DNA from: JAMXLO01 sp963812075 | GTDB lineage: Bacteria > Pseudomonadota > Alphaproteobacteria > Acetobacterales > Acetobacteraceae | DNA length: 64,000 nt | Direction: 5' to 3' | Assembly: GCA_963812075.1 (NCBI GenBank) | Contig: CAWETN010000010.1 | Coordinates: forward strand, 682,001-746,000 | Shown here: one piece after another, positions 54,945 through 62,341 of the stretch | Position numbering within the stretch: position 1 is the stretch's first letter | Layout of the letters: each line of letters begins with the position of its first letter | The notes under the pieces: model-generated | What the model saw: only the letters and a program-made list of their open reading frames with translations | Told to the model about the DNA's origin: nothing | The model's database searches: none | Made by a program: the position numbers and the translations under genes

Positions 54945-55685
54945 TCAGGCCTCGGCCGCGGCCTTTCTTGCCATCGCCTCTTCGGCCGATGCAATGCCGC
55001 CGTGCGCGGCCGACCAGCCGACCGGGTTCTCCAGGAACCGCCGCACCTCGGCCAACGCCTTCTCGGCAAAATACGGCCGGTCCTTGCAGGCCTCCAGCAC
55101 GTCCCACCAAGTGCACAGATGGTGCAACTGGATGTCCATGCGCGCCAGCGTCTCGAACGCGCCGGGGAACACGCCATAGAAGAACACCACGAAGGTGTGG
55201 TTGACGATAGCGCCGGCGTCGCGCAGCGCCTGGGCGAAGCGGATCTTCGACTGGCCATCCGTCGTGAGGTCCTCCACCAGCAGCGTGCGCTTGCCCTCCG
55301 GCACGTCGCCCTCGATCAGCGCGTTGCGGCCGAAGCCCTTGGCCTGCTTGCGCACGTAGGCCATCGGCGCCCCCATCCGGTCGGCGATCCAGGCGGCGAA
55401 CGGAATGCCGGCCGTCTCGCCGCCCGCCACTGCCTCGATGGTCTCGTAGCCGATGTGGCGATTGATCTTCTCTACCCCGAGCTCGCAGATCTTATTCCGC
55501 GCGCGCGGGAAGAAGATGATGCGCCGGCAGTCGATGTAGACCGGCGACTTCCAGCCCGAGGTGAAGGTGTAGGGTTCGTCGGGGCGGAAGTTGATCGCCT
55601 GGATCTCCAGCAGGATGCGCGCGGCGGTGAGCGCCGCGTCGCGATCCCAGTCGCTGGTGTGTCCCGCTGTCGCGGCCTTGGCCAT
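54945..55685 (-). CDS. pyrE: Orotate phosphoribosyltransferase
   Basis: Pyrimidine synthesis: joins orotate to PRPP to give OMP. The 246-residue product has FTSGWKSPVYIDCRRIIFFP, the EAVAGGETAGIPFAAWIADR region, YVRKQAKGFGRNALIEGDVP and the PRPP motif TLLVEDLTTDGQSKIRFA. The C-terminal 60 residues extend beyond short PyrE forms. The family's Lys residues for PRPP binding are present. Confidence 0.93.
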   Translation of the reverse strand: MAKAATAGHTSDWDRDAALTAARILLEIQAINFRPDEPYTFTSGWKSPVYIDCRRIIFFPRARNKICELGVEKINRHIGYETIEAVAGGETAGIPFAAWIADRMGAPMAYVRKQAKGFGRNALIEGDVPEGKRTLLVEDLTTDGQSKIRFAQALRDAGAIVNHTFVVFFYGVFPGAFETLARMDIQLHHLCTWWDVLEACKDRPYFAEKALAEVRRFLENPVGWSAAHGGIASAEEAMARKAAAEA

Positions 55686-55861
55686 GGGCTGGTTCCTTCC
55701 GTCTGGAGGGGAGGCGGATCATGGTGGAAGAGCGAGGGAGGGACAATCGGTGGGGACCGCAACGCGCCTACCGTCGGAGGATCGTGGTATCGTGCAGCGA
55801 TCCCAGCCAGCTGGAAGACAGCCAATGCAGCACGGCCAGCCGCTGGCTCGCACATACACGG

Positions 55862-56546
55862 ATGACGGAACCCGCCGGCCTGGCAAGCCTGGTTGAAGGG
55901 CTTCCGGATGAGATCGGTGCTCTCGACCGGGTGGTGGTGCAGGGCCTGCTGGTTCATTGCGATTGCTCAGCCTGCATGGCGATGACATCAGCGCCTTTCC
56001 CGCCGTCAGCCGCACCACGTTGCCGGTTGCACAACGCCTCGCGGCTCTTGTTCAGCGCGATGATCGGGAAGTTCATCACAGCCGGATGCCGACACAGCGC
56101 GACGTCGGCACGTGCCGGGATATGGCATTGCTGATGTGCGCTTTCCTGCGCACCAAAGGCACGCCTGCGCGGCTGCGATGGGATTCGCCGCCTACTTTGG
56201 CGACGGGTGGGAGGACCACTGGGTATGCGAATACTGGGACAGCCAGGAAACCCGCTGGCGCCTGAGCGACGCCCAGCTCGATGGGGTGACAGCGGCGGCC
56301 CGCAACGTCACCTTCGACCCTGCCAACGTGCCGCGCCATGAGTTCCTTACCGCAGGGGAGGCGTGGCTGCACTGTCGGTCAAGGAACGATGACCCCAACA
56401 GGTACGGCCATGGCCGCACGAGAGGCATCTGGTTCATGCATGTAAACGTCGTCCGCGACGTCCTCGCGACCAACGACCGGGAAGCGTCCGCCTGGGACCG
56501 GTGGCGCGAAGCTCCGCCCGCCGCGCGCGCAGTGACGCAGCAGTAA
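55862..56546 (+). pseudogene. Transglutaminase-like domain protein with two frameshifts
   Basis: Three plus-strand frames in sequence form one protein of the transglutaminase-like group. Frame one: MTEPAGLASLVEGLPDEIGA. Frame two: HGDDISAFPAVSRTTLPVAQ and TCRDMALLMCAFLRTKGTPARLR, which includes the catalytic-type Cys region. Frame three: GFAAYFGDGWEDHWVCEYWD (His) and RWRLSDAQLDGV (Asp). Joins are near 55965 and 56178. Each break costs one base. As read it makes no full protein. Confidence 0.65.
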
Positions 56547-56682
56547 CTTCCGGCACTCGACGCGCTAGCGCGCGACCCCGAGGCACGGCCGGGCGATCTG
56601 ATGCCGTCTGGCTTGTTGGTGCTGGTTGACGACCCAGGACCGGCGCGGTCATTTGCCTGCGGCCAATACAGGAGCATCCGTT

Positions 56683-57753
56683 ATGGCGAAGACCCACAGG
56701 ATCGCGGTGGTTCCCGGCGACGGGATCGGCAAAGAGACGGTGCCCGAGGCGCTGAAGGTGCTGGATGCCGCCGCCCGCCGCTTCGGCTTCGGCCTCGACT
56801 TCGCGCACTACGACTGGTCGTGCGAGACCTACAAGCAGACCGGCGCGATGATGCCGGCCGACGGCATGGAGCGCCTGGCGCAGTCGGACTCTATCCTGTT
56901 GGGTGCGGTGGGTTGGCCGGACGTGCCCGACCACGTCTCGCTGTGGGGCCTGCTGATCCCGATCCGCCGCGGCTTCGACCAGTACGTCAACCTGCGTCCC
57001 TGCAAGCTGATGCCTGGCGTGCGCACGCCGCTCGCCAATCGCACCGAGGCCGACATCGACTTCTACGTGGTGCGCGAGAACACCGAAGGCGAATATTCCT
57101 CGGTCGGCGGCCGCATGTTCGAGGGCACCGACCGCGAGTTCGTCTCGCAGCAGAGCGTTTTCACGCGCCACGGCGTGGACCGCATCCTGAAATTCGCCTT
57201 CGAACTGGCGCGCTCGCGGCCGAAGAAGCACCTGACCTCGGCCACCAAGTCGAACGGCATCACCTTTACCATGCCGTACTGGGACGAACGCTTCGCGCTG
57301 CTGGGCAAGAGTTATCCCGACATCCGCACCGACCAGTTCCATATCGACATCCTGTGTGCGCACTTCGTGCAGCACCCCGATTGGTTCGACGTGGTGGTCG
57401 GCTCCAACCTGTTCGGTGACATTCTCAGCGATCTCGGCCCCGCGGTGGCCGGCTCGATCGGCATCGCCGCGTCCGCCAACATCAACCCGGAGCGGAGCTT
57501 CCCGTCGATGTTCGAGCCGGTGCACGGATCGGCACCCGACATCGCCGGAAAGTTCATCTGCAATCCGATCGGGCAGATCTGGTCGGCTGCCCTGATGCTG
57601 GAACATCTCGGCGAGGCCGCGGCCGGTCAGGCCATCGTCGCCGCGATCGAGACGCTACTGCGCGAGAGCGGGCCGAAGACGCGCGACATGGGAGGCCAGG
57701 CCGGCACCGCCGACGTCGGCACGGCGCTGGCCGAGATCGTCGGAAACGGGTGA
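56683..57753 (+). CDS. Isocitrate/isopropylmalate dehydrogenase family protein (tartrate dehydrogenase-like)
   Basis: A 356-residue NAD-dependent beta-decarboxylating dehydrogenase. Shared motifs are IAVVPGDGIGKETVPEALKV, YVVRENTEGEYSSVGGRMFE, GSNLFGDILSDLGPAVAGS and MFEPVHGSAPDIAGKF. The residues between LLGAVGWPDVPDHVSLWGLL and IRRGFDQYVNLRPCKLMPG match tartrate/D-malate dehydrogenases rather than LeuB, and a clear leuB is elsewhere in the window. Substrate could be tartrate, D-malate or similar. ATG 56683 follows AGGAG. Confidence 0.85.
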   Translation: MAKTHRIAVVPGDGIGKETVPEALKVLDAAARRFGFGLDFAHYDWSCETYKQTGAMMPADGMERLAQSDSILLGAVGWPDVPDHVSLWGLLIPIRRGFDQYVNLRPCKLMPGVRTPLANRTEADIDFYVVRENTEGEYSSVGGRMFEGTDREFVSQQSVFTRHGVDRILKFAFELARSRPKKHLTSATKSNGITFTMPYWDERFALLGKSYPDIRTDQFHIDILCAHFVQHPDWFDVVVGSNLFGDILSDLGPAVAGSIGIAASANINPERSFPSMFEPVHGSAPDIAGKFICNPIGQIWSAALMLEHLGEAAAGQAIVAAIETLLRESGPKTRDMGGQAGTADVGTALAEIVGNG

Positions 57754-57770
57754 CCGGAACCGCGTGCCGG

Positions 57771-58562
57771 TCAGCCGCCGACGCGGCGCGGCAGGGGTTG
57801 AAACGCCAGACCGATGGGTGCCGCCCGATAGGCGTCCAGCCCTCGACCCGCCGGCGCCGATCCGGCCACGGCGGGCTGCATGATGACACGCGCTGCCAGC
57901 GTCACTCCCGGCGGCTGGCTGCGCAGCACCCGGGCGAAGCTGGGGGGCGGCGCCGCCATCGTGGCGCTCCAGGCCTGTGCGAGCGGAGAAGGTGCGACCA
58001 GGCCGGCGAGCTTTTGCTCCTCGGGCCAGACCGCCAGGACCTTCTGCCTGTAGTCGTCGCCAAGTTCCGGCGTCGCCGAGTGATACAGGCCGGTCGCCTT
58101 GTTCCAGTCCCCGGTCTGGATGAACAATTCCTTGAGGAAACGGGCGGCGTAGGCGGTGTTGGCCTGCGGATCGAACGCGGCCTCGAGGTTCGGGAAGGCG
58201 TCCGGGTGGTGCATCAGGTTGACCTGACCGCAACCGATGTCGATCGAGCGGATCCCGTTTGCCTGCATGGCGCGCACGGCGGAAACCGCCTGTGCCTTGG
58301 TGTCGTAGAAGTATCCCTGGCCCTCGGCATTCACGGTCCAGGGCCAGGGGTGAATGGCGCCGGTGGCAGGGTCGCGGCGGCCGCTCTCGACCCGGCTGAT
58401 TGCCGCCAGCAGGTGGGCCGGCACCCCGGTCGCCCGCTCCGCCGCCGCCGCCGCGGATCGGCACAGCAGCCCCTGGGCAACGGATGAAACAGGCGGAATC
58501 TGCGCCGCGCCGGTGCCGCTGGCACCAGCGAGGACCGCGACGGCAAGGCAGAAGGCCCGCAT
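57771..58562 (-). CDS. Secreted lytic transglycosylase (SLT domain)
   Basis: A 263-residue protein that cleaves peptidoglycan glycan strands. Signal peptide: MRAFCLAVAVLAGASGTGAA. The SLT domain has the catalytic Glu in LAAISRVESGRRDPATG (near residue 59), SIDIGCGQVNLMHHPDAFPN and AAFDPQANTAYAARFLKELF. The C-terminal 70 residues are Ala/Pro-rich without a known domain. It has no VirB or flagellar neighbours. Upstream, in the opposite direction, lies the first sRNA gene. Confidence 0.85.
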   Translation of the reverse strand: MRAFCLAVAVLAGASGTGAAQIPPVSSVAQGLLCRSAAAAAERATGVPAHLLAAISRVESGRRDPATGAIHPWPWTVNAEGQGYFYDTKAQAVSAVRAMQANGIRSIDIGCGQVNLMHHPDAFPNLEAAFDPQANTAYAARFLKELFIQTGDWNKATGLYHSATPELGDDYRQKVLAVWPEEQKLAGLVAPSPLAQAWSATMAAPPPSFARVLRSQPPGVTLAARVIMQPAVAGSAPAGRGLDAYRAAPIGLAFQPLPRRVGG

Positions 58563-58662
58563 GGCGGCATTCTAGAATCAAAGGCTTAGCAAAGGATTGC
58601 CGCCTCGTGTCCATGGGGGCGAGGAAAATGCGCGATCCGGATGCTGCAATGCGAAAAATCGC

Positions 58663-58691
58663 TTGCACGCGAACGACTGATCCCCTAGATT
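58663..58691 (+). promoter_or_regulatory. Sigma-70-type promoter of sRNA copy 1
   Basis: TTGCAC at 58663-58668, 17-bp spacer, TAGATT at 58686-58691. The sequence around the -35 (ATCGCTTGCACGC) and before it (GATGCTGC) is also conserved upstream of the second copy, in the same spacing. Confidence 0.7.
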
Positions 58692-58696
58692 GTGCA

Positions 58697-58786
58697 TCGC
58701 AGCAATGCGGTCCCTGACCGCGCTGTCTGCTTTCTTGGACGTTTCCTCCCTAAACTTGGCGGCGCCAAAAGCGCCGCCAATTTTTT
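58697..58786 (+). ncRNA. Small RNA gene, copy 1 (alpha-r8/suhB/MmgR-like)
   Basis: About 90 nt from an inferred start near 58697 to the T-run at 58786. It has a 5' part beginning CGCAGCAATGCGG (a small hairpin), an unpaired TTTCCTCCCT with flanking GGACG and AAACTT, and a terminator stem GGCGGCGC/GCGCCGCC followed by T6. A second gene with the same promoter, loop and terminator lies at 61124-61209 on the other strand. The TTTCCTCCCT single-stranded motif is, as I recall, the hallmark of the alpha-r8/suhB/MmgR family of alphaproteobacterial sRNAs; family assignment is from memory. The CCUCC core could pair with ribosome-binding sites of target mRNAs. Confidence 0.7.
58756..58786 (+). terminator. 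Intrinsic terminator of sRNA copy 1
   Basis: Perfect 10-bp stem TTGGCGGCGC / GCGCCGCCAA, loop CAAAA, then six T. The strongest intrinsic terminator in the window. Confidence 0.85.
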
Positions 58787-58790
58787 GAAC

Positions 58791-59679
58791 TCAGCGCCGG
58801 GCGAGCAGGACAGGGGAGCCCGCCAGACCGGTGATCAGCCGGGTCATGCTCCCTTGTACGGCCGCGAAGCTGGAAAGGCGCTCGATCTGCCCTTCATCCA
58901 TATAGAGTTCGCGGGCAATCTCTATCTGCAGCGCATGCACACCCTCGCGCGGCCGCCCATAGTGCCGCGTGATGTAGCCGCCGGCGTAAGGATCGTTGCG
59001 CCGCACGCTGTAGTTCTGGGCTGTGAGCAAAGTCTCGACCAGCCGCGCTATCGGCGAGGCGCAGGCGGTCCCGTGGGCGTCGCCGAGTACCGAAGTCGGC
59101 CGGCCGGCTACCCGAACGACCGGAGTGGCCGTGCGTCGGCATGGAGTGGCAGTCGATGAGCAGGCAGTGTCCAAAGGCGGTGCAGGTCTCGGCAATCAGG
59201 GTCGTCAGCGCGCTGTGGAAGGGTTGCCAGCAGTCGGTGATCCGGCGCTCGGCGTCGGCGAACGACAGCTTGTCGCGGTAGATCGCCTCGCCGGAGGCGA
59301 CCACCCTGGCGATGGTGCCCAGACCCGCACCGACCCGGGCGCTGGTGGTGTTGACCCAGGACGGCAGCCGGTCGACGAACATCGCAGGATCGAGCTCCCA
59401 CGGTTCGCGGTTCACGTCGCACCAGGCGCGTGGGAAGGTGGCCGCCAGCAAGGGCGCGCCATGCTCGGGCGCCGCGGCGAACAACTCGTCGACGAAGCTG
59501 TCCTCGCTGCGCCGCAGATTGAGGCTGTCGAGCCGGGACGCGGCGAGCAACTCATAGGGGTAGAGGCGGCCTGAGTGCGGTGAGGCGAAGACGACCGGCA
59601 TGCTCTGGCGCGCCGGTCGCAGCAACACGATGGGAGGATGCGACGCGATCGGGGCAGCGACTGGCACGTCCATGGCCAT
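58791..59679 (-). pseudogene. N-formylglutamate amidohydrolase family gene with one frameshift
   Basis: Hydrolyses N-formylglutamate at the end of one histidine-degradation route. The first frame shows VVFASPHSGRLYPYELLA, LRRSEDSFVDELFA, CDVNREPWELDPAMFVDRLP and LLIDCHSMPTHGHSG. In a GGCCGGCCGG run near 59100 the frame is lost; the other continues GRPTSVLGDAHGTACASPI, NDPYAGGYITRHYGRP and HALQIEIARELYMDEG. Rejoined, about 296 residues and complete. The neat continuation fits either a recent one-base change or a sequencing error. No other hut gene is nearby. Confidence 0.7.
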
Positions 59680-59756
59680 ATTGAAGCGGTCACCGCGCGC
59701 GCTGTCACGAGCCCAGCTTGCCGTCAGGGGAGCAGGCGGCTAATTTTTCCTCGGAT

Positions 59757-59831
59757 GGGCGCGTAGCTCAGCGGGAGAGCACTGCCTTGACATGGCAGGG
59801 GCCACAGGTTCAATCCCTGTCGCGCCCACCA
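59757..59831 (+). tRNA. tRNA-Val (anticodon GAC), CCA encoded
   Basis: Acceptor GGGCGCG pairs with CGCGCCC, then ACCA. The D arm is GCTC..GAGC, the anticodon stem is CTGCC/GGCAG with loop TTGACAT (anticodon GAC), and the T arm is ACAGG TTCAATC CCTGT. All cloverleaf stems pair. A 53-bp copy of its 3' part lies at 62342. Confidence 0.95.
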
Positions 59832-60191
59832 TCCAACCCAAAGAATTCAAGCACTTAGCGAGTCCAGCCGCATCAATAATGCGTGCAACGCTCGTTTCAA
59901 ACCAAATTTTGTTGAAAGCGGGCAGGCGGCCTGTGCAAGTTGGGGCCGCCTGCCCTCCCCAGGGTAGGCGTGTGCGCCTAGCCGTCGCTTGGTCACGAGC
60001 CAAGCGGCGGTTTCTTCATCCGGATGAATCCGCCTAGCCTTGCTCGGTCGCTTCGTCCAGGGAGCTTGATCGCCGGCGGCAGTCTTGCTCAGCAGATTGT
60101 CGCATCGGCGGCCGTGGGTAACGGGTTATGCGGGCAAATTTCCTATTCTTTGGGACTGCGTCGCTGGGGGCGTCCCGCTGGGGATAGCCGC
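59832..60191. other. 360-bp gene-free region inside the tRNA-flanked segment
   Basis: Contains a 12-bp hairpin (listed separately). No frame with a ribosome site or family-like sequence, and no RNA gene other than the hairpin could be recognised. Confidence 0.4.
59920..59955. repeat. Perfect 12-bp inverted repeat
   Basis: GGGCAGGCGGCC, 12-base spacer, GGCCGCCTGCCC. About 90 bp after the tRNA. No T-run on either side, so a terminator function is weak; it could be an RNA structure or a recombination-related palindrome. Confidence 0.5.
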
Positions 60192-60413
60192 TCAGAAAAC
60201 TCCTGGGCGCGCAACACCGTCCCCAGGTGCGCGGTCAGCCGGCAGCATAGTGCTCGCCGCGGTGCCTCCGTCCCCGTTGTTGTGCAGGCGCGCCCGGCGC
60301 TCCGTCTCTTCGATCATCGCTTCAATCTCAGCCAATATCTCTGGATCGGTTACCGTGCGTGCGAACTCGCGCATTCGCGCCGCGTCGGCGCGAAACTTCC
60401 CAGCAGTTGCCAT
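60192..60413 (-). CDS. Small hypothetical protein A, copy 1
   Basis: A 73-residue protein of unknown function starting MATAGKFRADAARMREFART, then TDPEILAEIEAMIEETERRA, amphipathic helical and charged; the last 25 residues are low-complexity. The ATG at 60413 has a strong AGGAGGGG site. It is 9 bp after small gene B on the same strand. A related frame, now shifted, lies at 61729-61885, beside a copy of B. The type (short, helical, ARxxR-rich) is common in Rhizobiales and Acetobacteraceae genomes. Confidence 0.55.
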   Translation of the reverse strand: MATAGKFRADAARMREFARTVTDPEILAEIEAMIEETERRARLHNNGDGGTAASTMLPADRAPGDGVARPGVF

Positions 60414-60422
60414 GACCCCCTC

Positions 60423-60632
60423 CTATTCCGCGTCGGCAGGATGCTGCGGATCAGGTCTGTCGGGAGGTGGTCGTTGTTTGGCCTCGTCCTCATCTGCCAT
60501 GGCGCGCCAATGTGCCGCTAGATGGAGCATCATGGCTCGGGTCTCTGGCGCTGTGGCTGCGTCAGCCAAGCGCTGGCAGGCGTTTGCCCGATCTCTGAAA
60601 TCCTCAGGCGTTTTGGGCTTTGGGCGAAACAA
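60423..60632 (-). CDS. Small hypothetical protein B, copy 1
   Basis: A 69-residue helical protein: KTPEDFRDRANACQRLADAA, then RAMMLHLAAHWRAMADEDEA and a Pro/Asp tail. The pattern resembles a widespread group of tiny alphaproteobacterial proteins of unknown role with RAxxCxxLA...LAxxWRxLA. Compared with copy 2 its N-terminus is cut by a frameshift (the other frame still reads WASAAERRD), so the ATG at 60632 may be secondary. Confidence 0.5.
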   Translation of the reverse strand: MFRPKPKTPEDFRDRANACQRLADAATAPETRAMMLHLAAHWRAMADEDEAKQRPPPDRPDPQHPADAE

Positions 60633-60786
60633 TGGCGCGCACTCCGTCTCGTTCGAGCGGGAGCGCTGTCGCGTCTCTCAGCCGCCGACGCCCAACGGGT
60701 CGCTGTCAGCGATACCGGATATGTGGGATTGCGCAGGCCGAGAGTCCAGCGTGCCAGTTGTGGCACTCGCCTCTGCCAACGCACGG

Positions 60787-60930
60787 CTACAGCTTCTCAA
60801 GCCGCCGCAGGCACTTCGGGCAGGTAACCGCGGGCATTGGTGGTTCGGCCCATTCCCAGCGCTCGTTGTAGCGTGATTGGAAATCGCTGACTTTGTTGAT
60901 CAAATAGCCACAATGCCACACAATGAACAC
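60787..60930 (-). CDS. 47-residue CxxC protein
   Basis: Short frame from GTG 60930 with GGGAAAG before it. The peptide reads VWHCGYLINKVSDFQSRYNE, then RWEWAEPPMPAVTCPKCLRR and LEKL. Two zinc-type Cys (TCPKC) plus an earlier His-Cys pair suggest a tiny zinc ribbon. The amino-acid pattern is far from random for this base composition. Its start overlaps the small gene on the other strand by 18 bp. No known family recognised. Confidence 0.45.
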   Translation of the reverse strand: MFIVWHCGYLINKVSDFQSRYNERWEWAEPPMPAVTCPKCLRRLEKL

Positions 60931-61101
60931 GATACTTTCCCGCGGCCCGCGGCCACCTCCAGCGAATTACGGGGACGGGCTGCTTTGGCGCGTCGGCTTG
61001 CCCGCAATTTGTCGCATGACAACGCGACGCGGCACCTGCTGATCCTCGCGGAACGACTGGAAGCCCAAGCAGAGCGCACGGGAGAAACCAGGGACAGGTG
61101 A
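60913..61101 (+). CDS. Small helical hypothetical protein
   Basis: A 62-residue frame: ELRGRAALARRLARNLSHDN, then TRHLLILAERLEAQAERTGE. It is of the same general style as protein B (LARRLA...LLxLAExLExxA). ATG 60913 lacks a strong ribosome site. It ends 22 bp before the terminator region of sRNA copy 2, which is read in the opposite direction. Confidence 0.45.
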   Translation: MPHNEHDTFPRPAATSSELRGRAALARRLARNLSHDNATRHLLILAERLEAQAERTGETRDR

Positions 61102-61123
61102 CTGCGGCCTAGCCACCTCCCCT

Positions 61124-61152
61124 AAAAAATGGCGGCGCACGTGGCGCCGCCA
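61124..61152 (-). terminator. Intrinsic terminator of sRNA copy 2
   Basis: 9-bp perfect stem TGGCGGCGC/GCGCCGCCA with a 5-nt loop, then T6 on the minus strand. Confidence 0.8.
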
Positions 61153-61209
61153 AGTTTAGGGAGGAAACGTCCAAGAAGCAGAAACGCGGCCGGTGGCCGC
61201 ATTGCTGCG
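61124..61209 (-). ncRNA. Small RNA gene, copy 2 (alpha-r8/suhB/MmgR-like)
   Basis: Reads on the minus strand from about 61209: CGCAGCAATGCGG hairpin start, GGACGTTTCCTCCCTAAAC, then terminator stem TGGCGGCGC/GCGCCGCCA and six T. The stretch from the GGACG block through the stem matches copy 1 almost base for base; the middle of the 5' arm and the terminator loop differ, in a way that keeps the stems. This pattern of conserved loop with covarying or variable arms supports a functional RNA. Opposite orientation to copy 1, 2.4 kb away. Confidence 0.7.
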
Positions 61210-61215
61210 GTGCAC

Positions 61216-61244
61216 AACGTAAACGCCTGATGACAAGCGTGCAA
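61216..61244 (-). promoter_or_regulatory. Sigma-70-type promoter of sRNA copy 2
   Basis: On the minus strand TTGCAC (61239-61244), 17-bp spacer, TACGTT (61216-61221). The upstream GATGCTGC and TCGCTTGCACGC blocks match copy 1. Confidence 0.65.
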
Positions 61245-61304
61245 GCGACATTTCTGCGCCGCAGCATCAAATGTCCCTGGACTATGCCGCTACCGGCTGG
61301 TAGC

Positions 61305-61350
61305 ACCCTGCCGCAAGATCGCAAGTTTAGGTCGAGGAAACAAACGTCGT
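61305..61350 (-). repeat. Degenerate third copy of the sRNA core
   Basis: On the minus strand ACGTTTGTTTCCTCGACCTAA resembles the sRNA core with a short insertion, and is followed by ACTTGCG as in the real copies. No terminator stem or T-run follows and no promoter is visible. Probably a decayed copy. Confidence 0.35.
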
Positions 61351-61351
61351 G

Positions 61352-61374
61352 CACCCCGCCTCGCTGGCGGGGTG
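61352..61374. repeat. 9-bp hairpin (terminator-like)
   Basis: CACCCCGCC, loop TCGCT, GGCGGGGTG. It lies just after the small minus-strand pseudogene 61391-61632 and could be its terminator, though no clean T-run follows on that strand. Confidence 0.45.
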
Positions 61375-61390
61375 TTGCGTTTTGCGCGCC

Positions 61391-61632
61391 TCATGCGACG
61401 GTATCCGTGAGCAGCGTGTCATAGATCGCGAGCGGATGCTGGTAGCCGAGCACGCCCTTGTGCACTCGGTCGGCGCCGCCGATGCGAGCCGATCGGTCGC
61501 CATAAGCTGCAGGAAGCGCTTGCACTGCGCGCTCGGTGCAGTGCTCGGCCAGTCGTCAGCGGCCTGATCGGGGTGCAGGCTGTGAACAGCTCAATGCCTA
61601 CCCCAGATAAGAGTTACTTCGATGGCGCTCAT
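61391..61632 (-). pseudogene. Remnant of a small unidentified gene
   Basis: Starts with a strong site (AAAGGAG, 8 bp, ATG at 61632) and MSAIEVTLIWG, then meets a stop after 13 codons. Later another frame reads LAEHCTERAVQALPAAYGDR and IGGADRVHKGVLGYQHPLAI, ending TLLTDTVA at 61391. The second part looks like real protein. No family recognised; best read as a broken gene of about 80 codons. Confidence 0.35.
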
Positions 61633-61659
61633 GTAGGTGGGCTCCTTTGAGGTAGCGAC

Positions 61660-61717
61660 CCCCGGGGTCAGCCACACTTTTGTAGGGTGAGAAGCTGACC
61701 TCGGGGTACACTGTGTA
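61660..61717. repeat. 13-bp inverted repeat and adjoining TACACTGTGTA palindrome
   Basis: CCCCGGGGTCAGC at 61660-61672 and GCTGACCTCGGGG at 61694-61706 pair at 12 of 13 positions. Directly after comes TACACTGTGTA (61707-61717), a perfect palindrome. They lie 28-85 bp upstream of the ATG at 61632. Could be an operator region or the end of an old insertion. Confidence 0.45.
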
Positions 61718-61728
61718 AACGACGATCC

Positions 61729-61885
61729 TCAGCCGCTAGCGTCCCCATTATCCTGTAGGCGCGCGCGCCGCTCCCATTCCTCGATCATCGCGTAGACCTC
61801 GGACAGCACCTCCGGATCGGTCACCGTGCGCGCAAACTCACGCATTGTCGCCGCCTCGGCGCGGAAGCTCCGCAGCCGTTGCCAT
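61729..61885 (-). pseudogene. Small gene A, copy 2 (frameshifted)
   Basis: Reads FRAEAATMREFARTVTDPEV and YAMIEEWERRARLQDNGDAS, clearly related to protein A (copy 1). The ATG at 61885 (ATGGCAACGGCTGC, as in copy 1) is out of frame with this by one base, so the N-terminus is broken. A start at the internal ATG (MREFART) would give a 38-residue peptide. Confidence 0.5.
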
Positions 61886-61893
61886 GATCCCCT

Positions 61894-62172
61894 TTATTCG
61901 GAGGGGTGCTGCGGCTCGGGTCGTTTGGGTCGTTGCTTGGCCTCTTCCTCATCAGCCAGGGCGCGCCACCGCCCGGCCAGATAAAGCATGGTTTCCCGGG
62001 TCTCGTGCGCAATGGCCGCATCGGCCAACTGCTCGCAGGCGGTCGCCCGATCTATGTAATCCTGGGCGGTCTTGGTTTTGGGATGAACACGGGGCGCTCC
62101 GTCTCGTTGCGAGCGGGAGCGCTGGTCGCGTCTCTCAGCCGCCGACGCCCAAGGATCGTTGTCGGCGATCAC
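61894..62172 (-). CDS. Small hypothetical protein B, copy 2
   Basis: A 92-residue frame, longer than copy 1: MIADNDPWASAAERRDQRSR, then KTAQDYIDRATACEQLADAA and ETMLYLAGRWRALADEEEAK. Identity to copy 1 continues at the DNA level beyond the coding part on both sides. Function unknown; helical, charged. It keeps the same 8-9 bp spacing to gene A as copy 1. Confidence 0.5.
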   Translation of the reverse strand: MIADNDPWASAAERRDQRSRSQRDGAPRVHPKTKTAQDYIDRATACEQLADAAIAHETRETMLYLAGRWRALADEEEAKQRPKRPEPQHPSE

Positions 62173-62341
62173 ATAAAGGTGCGGGGGTAAGGGCGAGAAG
62201 TCTAGCTACGTCCGCCGGCACCGACTGGCTCCCAACGCAGCCGGCACAGCGCGAAAGCCTCGTGGACATGCGGCAAAAACGCGTCAAAAAATGACACAAT
62301 GAGGGGAATTCTTAGGTATCTCAGTAGGCTGGCGACAGGTT

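Noticed and set aside
62202..62297. 31-codon minus-strand frame starting GTG with FFDAFLPHVHEAFALCRLRW
   Set aside because: Looks somewhat protein-like, but it is very short, lacks a convincing ribosome site and has no recognisable family.
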